Below, in pieces: positions 9,099-19,774 of a stretch of 64,000 nucleotides of DNA. This DNA comes from Thiorhodovibrio frisius (lineage in GTDB: Bacteria > Pseudomonadota > Gammaproteobacteria > Chromatiales > Chromatiaceae). The notes beneath the pieces were generated by a model, which ran no database searches, had not been told where the DNA came from, and saw only the letters and a program-made list of their open reading frames with translations. The DNA lies in NCBI RefSeq assembly GCF_033954835.1, contig NZ_CP121471.1, positions 124,001-188,000 on the forward strand. The letters are read 5' to 3'. Position 1 is the first letter of the stretch; each line of letters begins with the position of its first letter. Position numbers and translations under genes: made by a program.

Positions 9099-9509
9099 AT
9101 GAAGACCGACCACCCGATCTATCTGTTTCTGCGCAGTGGCCCCGAGGCCTTTCGAGTGCTCACCGGTGGTCTGCAGCTGGAAGGCGCCTACAGGGTCTGC
9201 TCGCTGACCCTCAAAAGCTTGGAGCGCCGCCTCGATGGGCTGGTCGCGCCTGACGGCCATGCAGGTCCCGCCTATGTGGTCGAGTTTCAGGGGCTCTATG
9301 GCGAAGAACACCCCGAGCACGAAGTCCTCGGCATGGCCGTATTCCTCCGCGCGGCCGATAGTCCGGATCACCCGCACTGGGTGCATGCCCCAGGCCCGCC
9401 GATCCGCTGCGGTGATTTTGCTGACTCAAACAGGCTATTGTTGACCGCTAGGCTAGGTATTGGACCAGGCGATGATCAAGGCCCTATGCATGGAGAGTGT
9501 GGTATTTGA
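9099..9509 (+). pseudogene. DUF2887 nuclease, internally deleted and truncated
   Basis: Nearly the same as 5882-6250 in protein and in its upstream 120 bp, but 15 residues after VVEFQ are deleted and the match stops after GPPIRC. The remaining frame to 9509 is unrelated. The nuclease core is broken. The shared upstream sequence shows that the duplication included the leader. Confidence 0.85.
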
Positions 9510-9547
9510 TAACGGCACGAATGTTTAAGGTTTAAGGTTGGAATCAA

Positions 9548-9576
9548 TTGACTTGTAAGAGCTTAAAAAGTATAAT
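9548..9576 (+). promoter_or_regulatory. Sigma-70 type promoter
   Basis: TTGACT (9548-9553), a 17-nt spacer and a perfect TATAAT (9571-9576). It sits 37 nt before the ATG of the AT-rich operon, with a GAGGAG ribosome site at 9603-9608. Confidence 0.85.
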
Positions 9577-9613
9577 ATTCGACTTTATTTTGCCTGGCTA
9601 ACGAGGAGCAGTT

Positions 9614-9907
9614 ATGGGCTGGTTTGATCGTTTAATTACACGATTGACAGGGTTGCAAGCGGTTGAATTTCAGCCGCATAAAACGGTACGCAGAACGGCG
9701 CGAGTCAGTCGTGCACGATTAAAGCGCCATATTCAACACGCTAAGTTTGAAGCAGAGCGTCCCGAAAGCTTTCATTCTGGTTTAGGGAGCGTTGAAGCGG
9801 ATGTGTATGAACGTAATCTGGTTTCGTCTCGTTTCAACAGTGTGCAATTACAGCAAGCGAATGAAAAAACTGTTCGCCAATTAAAGCATTTAATGGGGCG
9901 TGCTTAA
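9614..9907 (+). CDS. Hypothetical protein, first gene of AT-rich operon
   Basis: A 97-residue, basic, probably helical protein (MGWFDRLITRLTG...) with an arginine-rich stretch near residues 25-40. No family recognised and no signal peptide. Base composition and codon use are clearly more AT-rich than the surroundings, pointing to transfer. A strong promoter and GAGGAG site precede it. Its last base is shared with the start of the next gene, so the two are almost certainly co-expressed. Confidence 0.75.
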   Translation: MGWFDRLITRLTGLQAVEFQPHKTVRRTARVSRARLKRHIQHAKFEAERPESFHSGLGSVEADVYERNLVSSRFNSVQLQQANEKTVRQLKHLMGRA

Positions 9908-10884
9908 TGGGCGAGGGGATGCGTTACGCTGAAGATGGCGCGCATGATTATCCGTCCGAAGATTTCGTACACTCGCGTTGCCATCAAGCGGACATCGACC
10001 GATTGGCGTCGATAGCCGATATCAATATCGCCCCAGGCGAAGAACCAAATATTGATTTAAAGGTTGTTAAAGATTGGTATTTTGCTACAGAGAACTTGGC
10101 TCGTGTTGTATCTAATACACTCCAATCTATTGTGCCGCAAACGATGAACCAACTGCGTTATGCCGGGCATCATATTTTAAAAGCCACCACCTGTAGTCAA
10201 TCGAATAAAACCGAAATCCAATCAAATTTAATTGAAGCCTATAAACACTGTAAGCGCGGTTATTTTGATGCGTTGGATTTGTTTGTTTACGAAACCAATC
10301 GCATTTTCCAAAGTCGAGTAGCGGATATTGACGACCCGGAAAAGAAACAACGCATCATTCAAGATTTGCTCGACATTATTCAAAACATCAACGCACAAAG
10401 ACTTTCAGCAGAAACGCGCATCGAATATTATTCTTTTTTACAAGAAGAGTTGGTAAAGGCACAAACGCTGTTTGCGGAAATGAACGCCTTGACCTTGCCG
10501 AGAGTCACGGCGCTAGAAATGGATTTGGCGGATGCGTTGGAAGATAGAGAACGTATTGAAACCGAGCGTAATAATTATGAATCAGAAAACAAAAAGCTGG
10601 TGGATAAAATTAATCGAGCCCGTGCAAAAACCTCAAATTATCTGATTGTGGGTTTGGCGACTGTTGTAGCTACCCTTGCCCTTGCCATAGCAACGCTTTA
10701 TCAGGGTTACTTCACAAGTAAAAACATTGTTGCAGAATCCAGTCACACTATCAAAACTGATGCATTGTCGCCGCTGCTGAATTGCACACAGCCAACCGAA
10801 CCAAAGTCCGAAAATGGGCACAAAAAACATTCAATTGCGCCGCATCCAGATTCAGAAGGGTTCGTATCGCAGCCCTTACCTTAG
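9907..10884 (+). CDS. Hypothetical coiled-coil protein with one C-terminal membrane segment
   Basis: A 325-residue protein of no recognised family. Residues 1-150 are soluble. About 160-240 is heptad-like and charged (LEMDLADALEDRERIETERNNYESENKKL), likely a coiled coil. About 247-268 is hydrophobic (YLIVGLATVVATLALAIATLY), a single membrane helix. The remaining tail is polar and ends at the GGGGACA-type repeats. The sequence is AT-rich like its partner. A membrane-anchored sensor or scaffold is possible; no function is assigned. The tail may have been altered by the adjoining repeat. Confidence 0.75.
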   Translation: MGEGMRYAEDGAHDYPSEDFVHSRCHQADIDRLASIADINIAPGEEPNIDLKVVKDWYFATENLARVVSNTLQSIVPQTMNQLRYAGHHILKATTCSQSNKTEIQSNLIEAYKHCKRGYFDALDLFVYETNRIFQSRVADIDDPEKKQRIIQDLLDIIQNINAQRLSAETRIEYYSFLQEELVKAQTLFAEMNALTLPRVTALEMDLADALEDRERIETERNNYESENKKLVDKINRARAKTSNYLIVGLATVVATLALAIATLYQGYFTSKNIVAESSHTIKTDALSPLLNCTQPTEPKSENGHKKHSIAPHPDSEGFVSQPLP

Positions 10885-10917
10885 GATTCGGATTCTGGGG
10901 ACATAGGATTCATAGGA

Positions 10918-11013
10918 TTCTGGGGACAGTATACTTAATTCCTAGACGAAGAACGCCGAATGCGCTTACAGTCTTACTAAGGCGTTTGTGACGGGTGAGA
11001 AATTGACGGAACA
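10918..11013 (+). repeat. RAYT leader with unoccupied target motif
   Basis: Contains ggggaca followed by gtatacttaattcctagac, the same leader found at 51363, 60950 and 62713 and in variant form at 19056. It lies directly upstream of a REP transposase gene. Just before it is a short imperfect tandem repeat (ggattc units, 10885-10920). This is the reference site without intron or IS1111. Confidence 0.8.
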
Positions 11014-11647
11014 ATGGCAAGACTCCCGCGAGTGGTGGTTCCAGGGTTGCCGCATCATGTGACGCAGCGCGGCAATCGACGGCAGCAGACATTTTTTAGC
11101 GATGACGACTATACGGAGTATCGTCGATTGCTATCGCTCTCCTGTCGCGCCTGCGAAACGCGGGTGTTGGCCTACTGCTTCATGCCCAATCATGTGCATC
11201 TGATTCTGGTGCCCGCGACGGAGTTTGGTTTGCGGGATGCGCTGGGTGAAGCCCATCGGCGCTACACCCGGATGATCAATTTTCGCCAAGGCTGGCGCGG
11301 GCACCTGTGGCAGGGATGGTTCCACTCGTTCGTGATGGATGAGCGGCATTTGATCGCCGCCGCCCGGTATGTGGAGCTGAATCCCGTGCGCGCTCGTCTA
11401 TGCCAACGACCAGAGGATTGGGAGTGGTCGAGTGCGCAGGCGCATTTGTTTCCTCGGCCAGCCGGAGGACAAGGACGCCGTCGAAGCCCTGCACGCCCAT
11501 GCCCGCACCGGACGCCCGCTCGGCGGGGATGATTTTGTCGAAGCAGTGGAGCAGCGCCTCGGTCGTGCGCTCAAGCGGCAAAAGCCTGGGCCAAAGCCAC
11601 GCCAACAGGATACTGACACGCGGGATTTGTTCGACAATGGCGCTTAA
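11014..11647 (+). pseudogene. REP-associated tyrosine transposase (RAYT), frameshifted
   Basis: Family signatures are clear: a HHVTQRGN start region, FMPNHVHLILVP (the HxH metal site) and the AARYVELNPVRARL region that carries the catalytic tyrosine in this family. Near 11455 the frame shifts: the original C-terminus (QPEDKDAVEALHAH...DLFDNGA) is read in another frame to 11647. It overlaps the BrnT start. Single-strand cleavage of REP hairpins is the family role; this copy is probably damaged. Confidence 0.85.
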
Positions 11648-11918
11648 CTTCGAGTGGGACGAAACGAAAGCGTCAAGTAATCGCGCGAAACACGGTATTG
11701 ATTTCGACGAGGCAGTGACCGTTTTCACCGACGCGCTAGCGATCACGATCGCAGATCCTTCCCATTCCAGGGAGGAAGCTCGTTTCATCGATGTCGGTTT
11801 GTCAGTGAGATGTCGCCTTTTGGTTGTTGTCTATACCGAGCGGGGTGACAATATACGCGTGATCAGTTGTCGCAAGGCCACGTCTGCGGAGCGCAAAGAG
11901 TATGAACGAGCAACATGA
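11637..11918 (+). CDS. brnT: BrnT-family toxin
   Basis: A 93-residue BrnT-type RNase toxin (MALNFEWDETKASSNRAKHGIDFDEA, VVYTERGDNIRVISCRKATSAERKEYE). Length and both conserved blocks fit the family. Its stop overlaps the downstream antitoxin-like gene by 17 nt. A truncated relative is at 19549. Translation inhibition by RNA cleavage is inferred from the family. Confidence 0.9.
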   Translation: MALNFEWDETKASSNRAKHGIDFDEAVTVFTDALAITIADPSHSREEARFIDVGLSVRCRLLVVVYTERGDNIRVISCRKATSAERKEYERAT

Positions 11919-12144
11919 TGAGACGATTGAAAAGAGTTACGATTTTAGCCGTGGAGTTCGGGGCAAGCATCACCTGGCAATGCGACAGGGTTATCAGGTG
12001 ACGATTCATCAAGAAGATGGCAGCATTCTGGTTAAAGAATATGTCATGCCGCCAAATGCGGTTGTATTGGAAGACGATGTGTTTGCGCAATTTCCAAGTT
12101 CAACCGCTGTTAACCAGGCCCTGCGAACCCTGATGCCAAGATGA
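11902..12144 (+). CDS. Antitoxin partner of BrnT
   Basis: An 80-residue protein whose YDFSRGVRGKH start is typical of small antitoxins paired with BrnT-like toxins. The middle (VTIHQEDGSILVKEYVMPPNAVVLEDDVFAQFP) is followed by a short helix. It is not a clear BrnA ribbon-helix-helix protein, so the exact class is left open. Coupled to brnT; a 97-residue relative is at 19758. Confidence 0.75.
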   Translation: MNEQHDETIEKSYDFSRGVRGKHHLAMRQGYQVTIHQEDGSILVKEYVMPPNAVVLEDDVFAQFPSSTAVNQALRTLMPR

Positions 12145-12203
12145 ACCCATCGGGAGTTCCCATCGTCGGAGTTCCGGGGAGTTCGTGGACAGTATACTAA
12201 CCC

Positions 12204-12388
12204 ATGCCCCAAGCCCTCATCCTCGTCGGCGGCCAAGGCACCCGCCTCGGCCCGCTGACCGCCGCCCTGCCCAAACCGATGCTCGACATCGGCGGCCGTC
12301 CGTTCATCGACCGCCTGCCGTGCTCGCTGGAAACCGACATCCTGCCGCGACTGGCCCGGGCTCACGGGCTCAAGGGTCAGGTCTTGCA
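12204..12388 (+). pseudogene. Sugar-1-phosphate nucleotidyltransferase remnant (hddC-like)
   Basis: Encodes the N-terminal nucleotide-binding motif [20 protein letters not shown] and the following [10 protein letters not shown]. It then jumps straight to a segment like the enzyme's later part ([21 protein letters not shown]) before ending, so about 150 residues are deleted. The upstream DNA has the gtggacagtatac motif. A heptose-guanylyltransferase role is the best guess for the parent gene. Confidence 0.7.
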
Positions 12389-12428
12389 ATCCAGCATCGT
12401 TAGGCTATGCTTGGTCGTCCATCACTAG

Positions 12429-12827
<399 letters not shown>

Positions 12828-12833
12828 GACCTG

Positions 12834-13606
12834 ATGGCGAGGCCTTTACGCATCGAACTGGCGGGTGGATTTTACCATGTGACCGCACGCGGGGATCGGC
12901 GCGAGCCGATCTACCGAGATGACGAAGATCGCGCGGCTTGGCTTGAGGTCTTCCAGCAGGTGTGTGAGCGTTTCAACTGGCGCTGTCACGCTTATTGTCA
13001 GATGACCAATCACTATCATCTGGTGGTCGAGACGGCCGAGGCGAATCTATCCAAGGGGATGCGCCAGCTCAATGTGTCTATACGCAAGGCTTCAACCGCC
13101 GTCATGGTCTCGTCGGACATGTGTTCCAGGGGCGATTCAAGGGCATCCTGGTCGAGCGCGACCGTTATTTGCTGGAGCTGGCGCGGTATGTCGTGCTCAA
13201 TCCGGTGCGGGCGCGGATGGTGGCCCAGGCGGCGGAGTGGCCTTGGAGCAGCTATGGGGCCATGGTTGGCCAAGCCAGGGCGCCAGACTGGCTCGAGACC
13301 GATTGGCTGCTGGCGCAGTTCGGCGGGGATCGCGCCCCGGCACGCGCGGGCTATGCGGCGTTCGTGGCGGCTGGCGTTGGTCAGCCAAGCGTTTGGGGTG
13401 GGCTGCGCCATCAGGTGTTTTTAGGGGCCGAATCCTTTGTGGATCGCTTCACTGCGGTTGACAAGCCGCTAGAGCGCCTGCGCGAGGTGCCGCGCGCGCA
13501 GCGTCGAGCGCTGGTGACGTCATTGGCCGACTTCGAACGGGGCTACTCCAATCGCCGCGAGGCGATGGCACAGGCTTTTTTAATCAGTCTCAGCTTACGC
13601 AAATAG
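12834..13606 (+). pseudogene. Second REP-associated transposase, frameshifted
   Basis: A different RAYT lineage (MARPLRIELAGGFYHVTARGD; MTNHYHLVVE with HxH). Near 13080 the frame breaks: VYTQGFNRRHGLVGHVFQGRFKG and LARYVVLNPVRARMV continue in another frame to 13606, followed by a helical C-terminal domain. One indel would restore a protein of about 257 residues. A terminator follows at 13667. Confidence 0.85.
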
Positions 13607-13666
13607 GGGACGTACGACGTTTAATCCCCTGACCCTCAACCCACCGAGGGCGCAAGCACCCGCCCC

Positions 13667-13699
13667 CCTCCGTCGCTCACCAGGCTGCGGAGGTTTTTT
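13667..13699 (+). terminator. Rho-independent terminator
   Basis: Stem CCTCCG/CGGAGG with a 15-nt loop and a run of six T at 13694-13699, downstream of the second RAYT gene. Confidence 0.65.
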
Positions 13700-13778
13700 A
13701 TCGCCGCCCCGCCAGCGCCGACTTTTTCGACATGTTCTCAGCTTGCTCGACCATCCGCTTCTAGCGGATAATGCGCCC

Positions 13779-14102
13779 ATGCTTTTTGTGGAACTTCCGA
13801 TCTTCGTCCGTTGTGCAGCCGATCTGTTTTCGGATGAGGATATCTCCGAGCTGCAGAACACCTTGCTGGAAAACCCTGCTGCCGGCGCCCTGATTCCCGG
13901 TAGTCGGGGACTGCGCAAGCTGCGTGTTCCGCTGCCCGGACGGGGAAAGCGGGGCGGCGCCCGGGTGATCTACTACCACTGGGTGAGCAAGGAGCGGTGC
14001 TACTTGCTCTATGCCTACGCGAAGAATGTCGCTGCCGACCTGACTCAGGATCAGTTGCGGCGGTTGTCTGATGTGATGCAAGCGGAGATTCGAGATGAAT
14101 GA
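13779..14102 (+). CDS. RelE/HigB-type toxin
   Basis: About 107 residues from the ATG at 13779 (an in-frame upstream ATG at 13743 seems less likely). The RelE/HigB fold is suggested by IFVRCAADLFSDEDISELQNTLLENP, GLRKLRVPLPGRGKRGGARVIYYHW and YLLYAYAKNVAADLT. The order toxin-antitoxin and the 8-nt overlap with the XRE gene are typical of HigBA/NadS systems. Ribosome-dependent mRNA cleavage is the family role. Confidence 0.88.
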   Translation: MLFVELPIFVRCAADLFSDEDISELQNTLLENPAAGALIPGSRGLRKLRVPLPGRGKRGGARVIYYHWVSKERCYLLYAYAKNVAADLTQDQLRRLSDVMQAEIRDE

Positions 14103-14385
14103 CAACCAGTTCGACGAGTTGCTGGACAGTGTGCGTGACATGGGCTGCCATATGCGTGGCGAGAAGGTGGCTGGCTTGCGCGTCCTGGAGTTTCCCGATC
14201 CCGACGTCAAGGCGATCCGCGAGCGCACCGGGCTGTCGCAGAGCCGTTTTGCCTATCTGATCGGCGTCAAGCCCAAGACGCTGCAGAACTGGGAGCAGCA
14301 CCGAGTGCGTCCGGCAGGTCCTGCCCGGGCTTTACTCAAGATCGTCGAGGCCAACCCTGACGCGCTCTCGGCGATACATGCGTAG
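14095..14385 (+). CDS. XRE-family antitoxin (HigA/NadS-like)
   Basis: A 96-residue protein with a helix-turn-helix in the second half (IRERTGLSQSRFAYLIGVKPKTLQNWEQHRVRPAG), preceded by a toxin-binding segment (MRGEKVAGLRVLEFP). It overlaps the toxin gene and probably autoregulates the pair. A strong terminator follows 55 nt after its stop. Confidence 0.9.
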   Translation: MNDNQFDELLDSVRDMGCHMRGEKVAGLRVLEFPDPDVKAIRERTGLSQSRFAYLIGVKPKTLQNWEQHRVRPAGPARALLKIVEANPDALSAIHA

Positions 14386-14439
14386 CTGGTGTTCAGCCCC
14401 TGACTGATCCCGCCTAACTAGGTTTCACACTTCCAGTCC

Positions 14440-14472
14440 AGCCCCCGAGGTTCACCCCTCGGGGGCTTTTTT
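14440..14472 (+). terminator. Rho-independent terminator
   Basis: An 11-bp stem AGCCCCCGAGG/CCTCGGGGGCT with a short loop and six T. Near-duplicate of the terminator region at 4337. The following 110 bp (to 14585) hold no recognised feature. Confidence 0.85.
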
Positions 14473-14585
14473 ATGCGGCGGTCTCAGCCAGCGCCGCCGC
14501 CCCTACCCGAACCCGGCGGGGTTGGTTATGATCGGCGACGGAGCTGTTCCTCCAAGTCCGGAGTTGACCGGAAGGATGTGGGTTA

Positions 14586-15894
<1,309 letters not shown>

Positions 15895-15903
15895 GTCGCC
15901 CCG

Positions 15904-16409
15904 GTGTCTCACGCACAATCGATCGCCCTGGTGATTCCCGCCCGCTACGGCTCCAGCCGCTTGCCGGGTAAACCGCTGGCGGATTTGCTCGGCAAGCCCA
16001 TGGTGCAGTGGGTATCACGCCATTGCGCCGCACGAGGCCCAGAATCCCAATGCGGTCAAGCTGGTCTTGGGGCAACAGGGCCATGCGCTCTATTTCAGCC
16101 GTGCGCCGATTCCTTACCCGCGCGATGGCGAGCGGCATCCGGGCTTTTTCAAGCGCGTTGGAGCAGACCGAGCAACTGGAGCAGTTGCGCTTGCTCGCGG
16201 CCGGGGTGCACATCCGCGCCTTTGAGGTGGCGCCCACTGGGCCGGGTGTGGATACCCCAGCGTGCCTGGAGGCCGTGCGTGCCTTGCTAGCCGGCGGGCA
16301 GGGCGCGCTGCGTGAGCTGGCCGATGCGATCCTGGAGGCGCAGGGCAAGGCGGCTGTCTTCCAGTCAGCGACGGGGTTTAATAGGGTAGCCGCCGGTATG
16401 GCGCAATAA
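15904..16409 (+). pseudogene. kdsB: kdsB-kdsC remnant with three deletions
   Basis: GTG start and true KdsB N-terminus ([19 protein letters not shown]). After KPMVQW the sequence jumps to [16 protein letters not shown] (frame changed), then to the [12 protein letters not shown] region. It then skips VYAYRRS and resumes at [25 protein letters not shown]. The end runs through RALLAG into the KdsC tail, as in the copy at 1987. The shared KdsB-KdsC joint and later divergence show that the two remnants descend from one deleted fusion. Not functional. 22 nt before kdsD. Confidence 0.88.
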
Positions 16410-16431
16410 GGGGTCGGGGAAAGCCGCGAGT

Positions 16432-17415
16432 ATGGACAAAGAAAACACGAAAAACGAGCGTGATGCTCTGTCGAGCGTTCAAACTGCCAAAGAGGTGTTT
16501 CAGATCCAGGCCAAGGCGCTCGAGGCGACGGCGGAGCGGCTGAATGGGGTTTTCGATCAAGCCGTTCATCTGATCCTCGAGACGACCGGGCGGGTGATCG
16601 TCTCCGGCATGGGCAAGTCCGGTATTATCGGCAACAAGATCGCGGCGACTTTGGCCTCGACCGGCACACCAAGTTTTGCCGTGCATCCTGCCGAGGCCTA
16701 TCACGGTGACCTGGGGATGTTTACGGCTGATGATGTTGCGATTCTGATTTCCTACAGCGGCGAGACGGAAGAGGTGATTCGCCTGATTCCTTCACTGCGT
16801 CACTTTGGCGTGAAAACGATTGCACTGGTGGGGAATGTGCAATCGACCTTGGGCCGCAACGCCGATCTGGTGCTGGATATTTCCGTTGAGCGCGAGGCCT
16901 GTCCGAACAACCTGGCGCCGACGACCTCGACCAAGGTCACGCTGGCGATGGGCGATGCCTTGGCGGTCGCCTTGATCAACCGCCGCCATTTCAAGCCCCA
17001 GGATTTTGCCATCTTCCATCCCGGGGGAAGTCTTGGGCGACGCCTCTTAACACGCATCAAGGATGTGATGCACACTAACCTGCCAGTGTGCGCCCCTTTA
17101 GACAGCTTGCGGGATGTGATCATGACCATCACCCAAGCCGGGTTGGGCGTAGGCGTGGTGGTGGATAACGGGGCACTGAAGGGCGTGATTACCGATGGTG
17201 ACTTGCGCCGAGCGTTGTTTCATCATGACCGCATGGATAGCCTGACGGCCAGCGACATCATGACACGCTCGCCCCTGACGGTGAATGAAACCGAAATGTT
17301 TGCTGACGCTGAAAACATTATGCTGAAAGCCAGTGTGACAGCATTACTGGTAGTGAATGACCAAGGCGTGTTAACGGGGATTTTGAAACTTCAGGATGCG
17401 AGTCAATTGAAGTAA
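16432..17415 (+). CDS. kdsD: D-arabinose 5-phosphate isomerase, copy 2
   Basis: A 327-residue enzyme with the same SIS plus two-CBS layout as the copy at 2636, differing in only a few residues (for example SGIIGNK instead of SGAIGNK). All motifs are intact: GMGKSG 59-64, HPAEAYHGDLG 85-95, HPGGSLGRR 196-204. It belongs to the second kds block with kdsA at 15082. Immediately after its stop, at a cggggaca motif, an IS1111 remnant begins. Confidence 0.95.
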   Translation: MDKENTKNERDALSSVQTAKEVFQIQAKALEATAERLNGVFDQAVHLILETTGRVIVSGMGKSGIIGNKIAATLASTGTPSFAVHPAEAYHGDLGMFTADDVAILISYSGETEEVIRLIPSLRHFGVKTIALVGNVQSTLGRNADLVLDISVEREACPNNLAPTTSTKVTLAMGDALAVALINRRHFKPQDFAIFHPGGSLGRRLLTRIKDVMHTNLPVCAPLDSLRDVIMTITQAGLGVGVVVDNGALKGVITDGDLRRALFHHDRMDSLTASDIMTRSPLTVNETEMFADAENIMLKASVTALLVVNDQGVLTGILKLQDASQLK

Positions 17416-17431
17416 GTTCGGGGTTTCGGGG

Positions 17432-17975
17432 ACATATATGGTCCGCCCCGCGATGCAAGAGGAAAATCGCTGATTTGGTAGAAGGAAACGTTGCGGCCAT
17501 ATATCCGGCATCGTTAGCGGGATCATCATCAAAGTCGATCCCCGTGCCCTAATGGAATTCGCGTACCTCGCCGTCCTCAATCAGTATATCAGTCTCAGCT
17601 TACGCTGGCTGCTGTCCCCGTCAGGTTTTCGGCGAGGCGGCCGTACCTTTCATGCCATTACAGTGAATTTCACTCTTCGCAACTCGTGGTGTGGAACTCG
17701 GTTGATGCCCAATCAGGGCGGGTTAATCGGAGTGGTTCATGGCCAATCGGGCGTTACGCGGTAACGGCCGCAGGCTTCGCTAAGGCACCGCGCTCGGCAT
17801 CGAAGGCCTTGCCGGTGGTCATCACCGCCCAAGCGATGCGCACGAGTTTGTTGGCCATCGCAACCACGGCGACATTGGCATGACGGCGCTGCTTGAGATC
17901 CCGCGCCCAATGACTGAGGGCGTCGTCCTTCTTCTCAACCCAGCGCATCATTGCACGCGCCCCGTTAATCAAAGG
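17432..17975 (-). mobile_element. Partial IS1111 element
   Basis: Begins just after ggggaca (17425-17431) with tat and the subterminal repeat atggtccgccccgc. It includes the whole noncoding region downstream of the transposase (to 17753) and the last 70 or so codons of the transposase on the minus strand (17754-17975). The rest of the gene and the other end are missing. The presumed guide segment (agtata at 17583-17588, tgtcccc at 17613-17619) is preserved. Close relative of the full copy at 49849. DNA from 17976 to 18200 holds nothing I recognise, apart from an uncharacterised 48-codon frame at 18041. Confidence 0.85.
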
Positions 17976-18200
17976 GGCCTGTATACCAAACAGCCTGAGG
18001 CACGCAGCCAAAGCCCACCCCAGCAGCGTATCCGCTAGACTGTGGAGATGAGCCGCGACACCCGCATCCATCGGCATGAACTGCTCGGCAAAGCCCTCAC
18101 CGACGCGCCCCATGGTGCCTGGGCGCTGGAAGAGCTCAACAGGTCATCCACGGCGGCGTTGGGGGTAGATGCTCTTGGGTGCTGAGGTTGCCACTGTTGA

Positions 18201-18689
18201 TCAGGCCTTGGACAAGGGGAGAAACAGGGTGCGCGGTGAGTCGGACAATGCGATGAAGCCATGGTGGTTGTAGAAGGCCGCAGCCTGTTCGTCCTTTGCC
18301 TCGACGACCAGCGCAAAAGCGGCAATCTCGGCGCGGGCCGCTCGTTTTAGCGCGTCAGCGAGCAGGGCGCCGCCAAGGCCTTGCCCGTGGAACGTGCGAT
18401 GCACCGCCAAGCGCCCCAGACGTACGGCTGGTATTGATGGGTAGCGGGGCAGTTTCTTGGCTGTTTCTGCGGGAAGCTCGGATAAGCAGAGGCTTGCCGA
18501 TGCGAGCGTATAGTATCCGGCAATCCGCTGTCCCTGGGTGAGCGCGACAAAGCAAGCCGTGACTCGACGGCGGATATCCTGCGTGACTTGGCGTTGAAAA
18601 TAGTGGTCGAGTGCTACGCAGCCACTGTCGAACGGGCGGCGGTCATGGTCGGCAGCGAGCGCGACGATGCGGAAGATCGCCCCGCTCAC
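18201..18689 (-). CDS. GNAT-family toxin (TacT-like)
   Basis: A 162-residue acetyltransferase of the type that acetylates charged tRNAs. The N-terminal block FDSGCVALDHYFQRQVTQD and ACFVALTQGQRIAGYYTLASASL are typical. The acetyl-CoA loop is in FHGQGLGGALLADALKRA, with ALVVEAKDEQAAAFYNHHGF near the end. The start overlaps the DUF1778 stop by 4 nt, giving an antitoxin-toxin operon on the minus strand. Confidence 0.92.
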   Translation of the reverse strand: MSGAIFRIVALAADHDRRPFDSGCVALDHYFQRQVTQDIRRRVTACFVALTQGQRIAGYYTLASASLCLSELPAETAKKLPRYPSIPAVRLGRLAVHRTFHGQGLGGALLADALKRAARAEIAAFALVVEAKDEQAAAFYNHHGFIALSDSPRTLFLPLSKA

Positions 18690-18967
18690 TCAGGCGTCAC
18701 TAGCGCTTGGTGGCGCGCGAAGGCGCGCTCCATCGCCGGCGTTTTTTGCGGGGGTGACAACAGGGTTTCGGCAAAGCGTTGGGAATCGGCCTGAGACAGG
18801 CGGATGACCTCGGCCTGCTCAATGGCTTGTTGGGCGGCCTCGGTGACGGCGGTGACGACGAAGTCGGTCATCGTTCGACCTTGGATTTCGGCGGCGCGTT
18901 TGAGTAATGCATGCAGATCGGTGCTGATCCGTGCTTCAAGGCGAGCGGTTGACGAAGCGGATGGCAT
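18686..18967 (-). CDS. DUF1778 antitoxin (TacA-like)
   Basis: A 93-residue protein with an N-terminal ribbon-helix-helix (ARLEARISTDLHALLKRAAEIQGRTMTDFVVTAV) and a C-terminal toxin-wrapping region (FAETLLSPPQKTPAMERAFARH). It is the usual partner of the TacT-like toxin that overlaps it, and probably represses the shared promoter upstream of 18967. Confidence 0.92.
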   Translation of the reverse strand: MPSASSTARLEARISTDLHALLKRAAEIQGRTMTDFVVTAVTEAAQQAIEQAEVIRLSQADSQRFAETLLSPPQKTPAMERAFARHQALVTPE

Positions 18968-19055
18968 GATGGAGTCCCGTCACGATGAATGTACCCGACT
19001 CCCTAAGGGTACGGCAAATTGCCGTCCATTGCTACAGCGCTGGTGGGGGAATTCC

Positions 19056-19566
19056 GGGGACATTATACCTAATTCCTGGAAGAAAAACGCCAAATGGGGT
19101 TACAGTCTTACAAATGCGTTAGTGACGGGTGAGAAATTGACAGAACAATGGCAAGACTCCCGAGAGCAGGTAGTTCCGGGGTTGCCGCATCATGTAACGC
19201 AGCGCGGCAATCGACGGCAGCAGACGTTTTTTAGCGATGACGACTATGCGGAGTATCGTCGATTGCTCGCGCTTTTCTGTCGAGCTTGTGAAACGCAGGT
19301 GCTGGCCTACTGCTTTATGCCCAATCATGTGCATTTGATTCTGGTGCCCGCGACGGAGTTTGGCTTGCGCGATGCATTTGGTGAGGATCATCGGCGCTAC
19401 ACCCGCATGATCAATTTTCGCCAAGGCTGGCGCAGGCACCTATGGCAGGACCGGTTCCACTCGTTCGTCATGGATGAGCGGCATTTGATCGCCGCTGCCC
19501 GATATGTGGATCTGAATCCCGTGCGCGCTCGCCTGTGCCAACGGCCAACGGCATTGATTTCGACGA
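19056..19566 (+). pseudogene. RAYT gene with leader, frameshifted and truncated
   Basis: The leader (ggggacattatacctaattcc) and coding sequence match the RAYT at 10918-11400. One extra base near 19170 puts the MARLPR start out of frame with VPGLPHHVTQRGN. At 19549 the match ends within LCQRP and the DNA jumps into the brnT gene, deleting the RAYT end and the brnT start. Not functional. Confidence 0.85.
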
Positions 19567-19774
19567 AGCAGTGACTGTATTTACCGATGCGCTTGCGATC
19601 ACAATACCAGATATTTCCCATTCCGAAGGGGAGCCTCGTTTCATCGATGTTGGTTTGTCAGCGAGAGGGCGTCTTTTGGTTGTTGTCTATACTGAACGAA
19701 GTGACAATATACGCATGATCAGTTGTCGCAAAGCCACGCCTGCGGAGCGCAAGGAATATGAAAGAGCAGCATGA
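19549..19774 (+). pseudogene. brnT: Truncated brnT
   Basis: Keeps GIDFDEAVTVFTDALAITI to the end but has lost the first 20 residues in the deletion that joined it to the RAYT gene. The next gene (antitoxin) is still intact and overlaps it by 17 nt. Confidence 0.85.

Noticed and set aside
11902-12144. Calling this brnA
   Set aside because: The sequence lacks a clear BrnA ribbon-helix-helix end, so only a partner role is stated.
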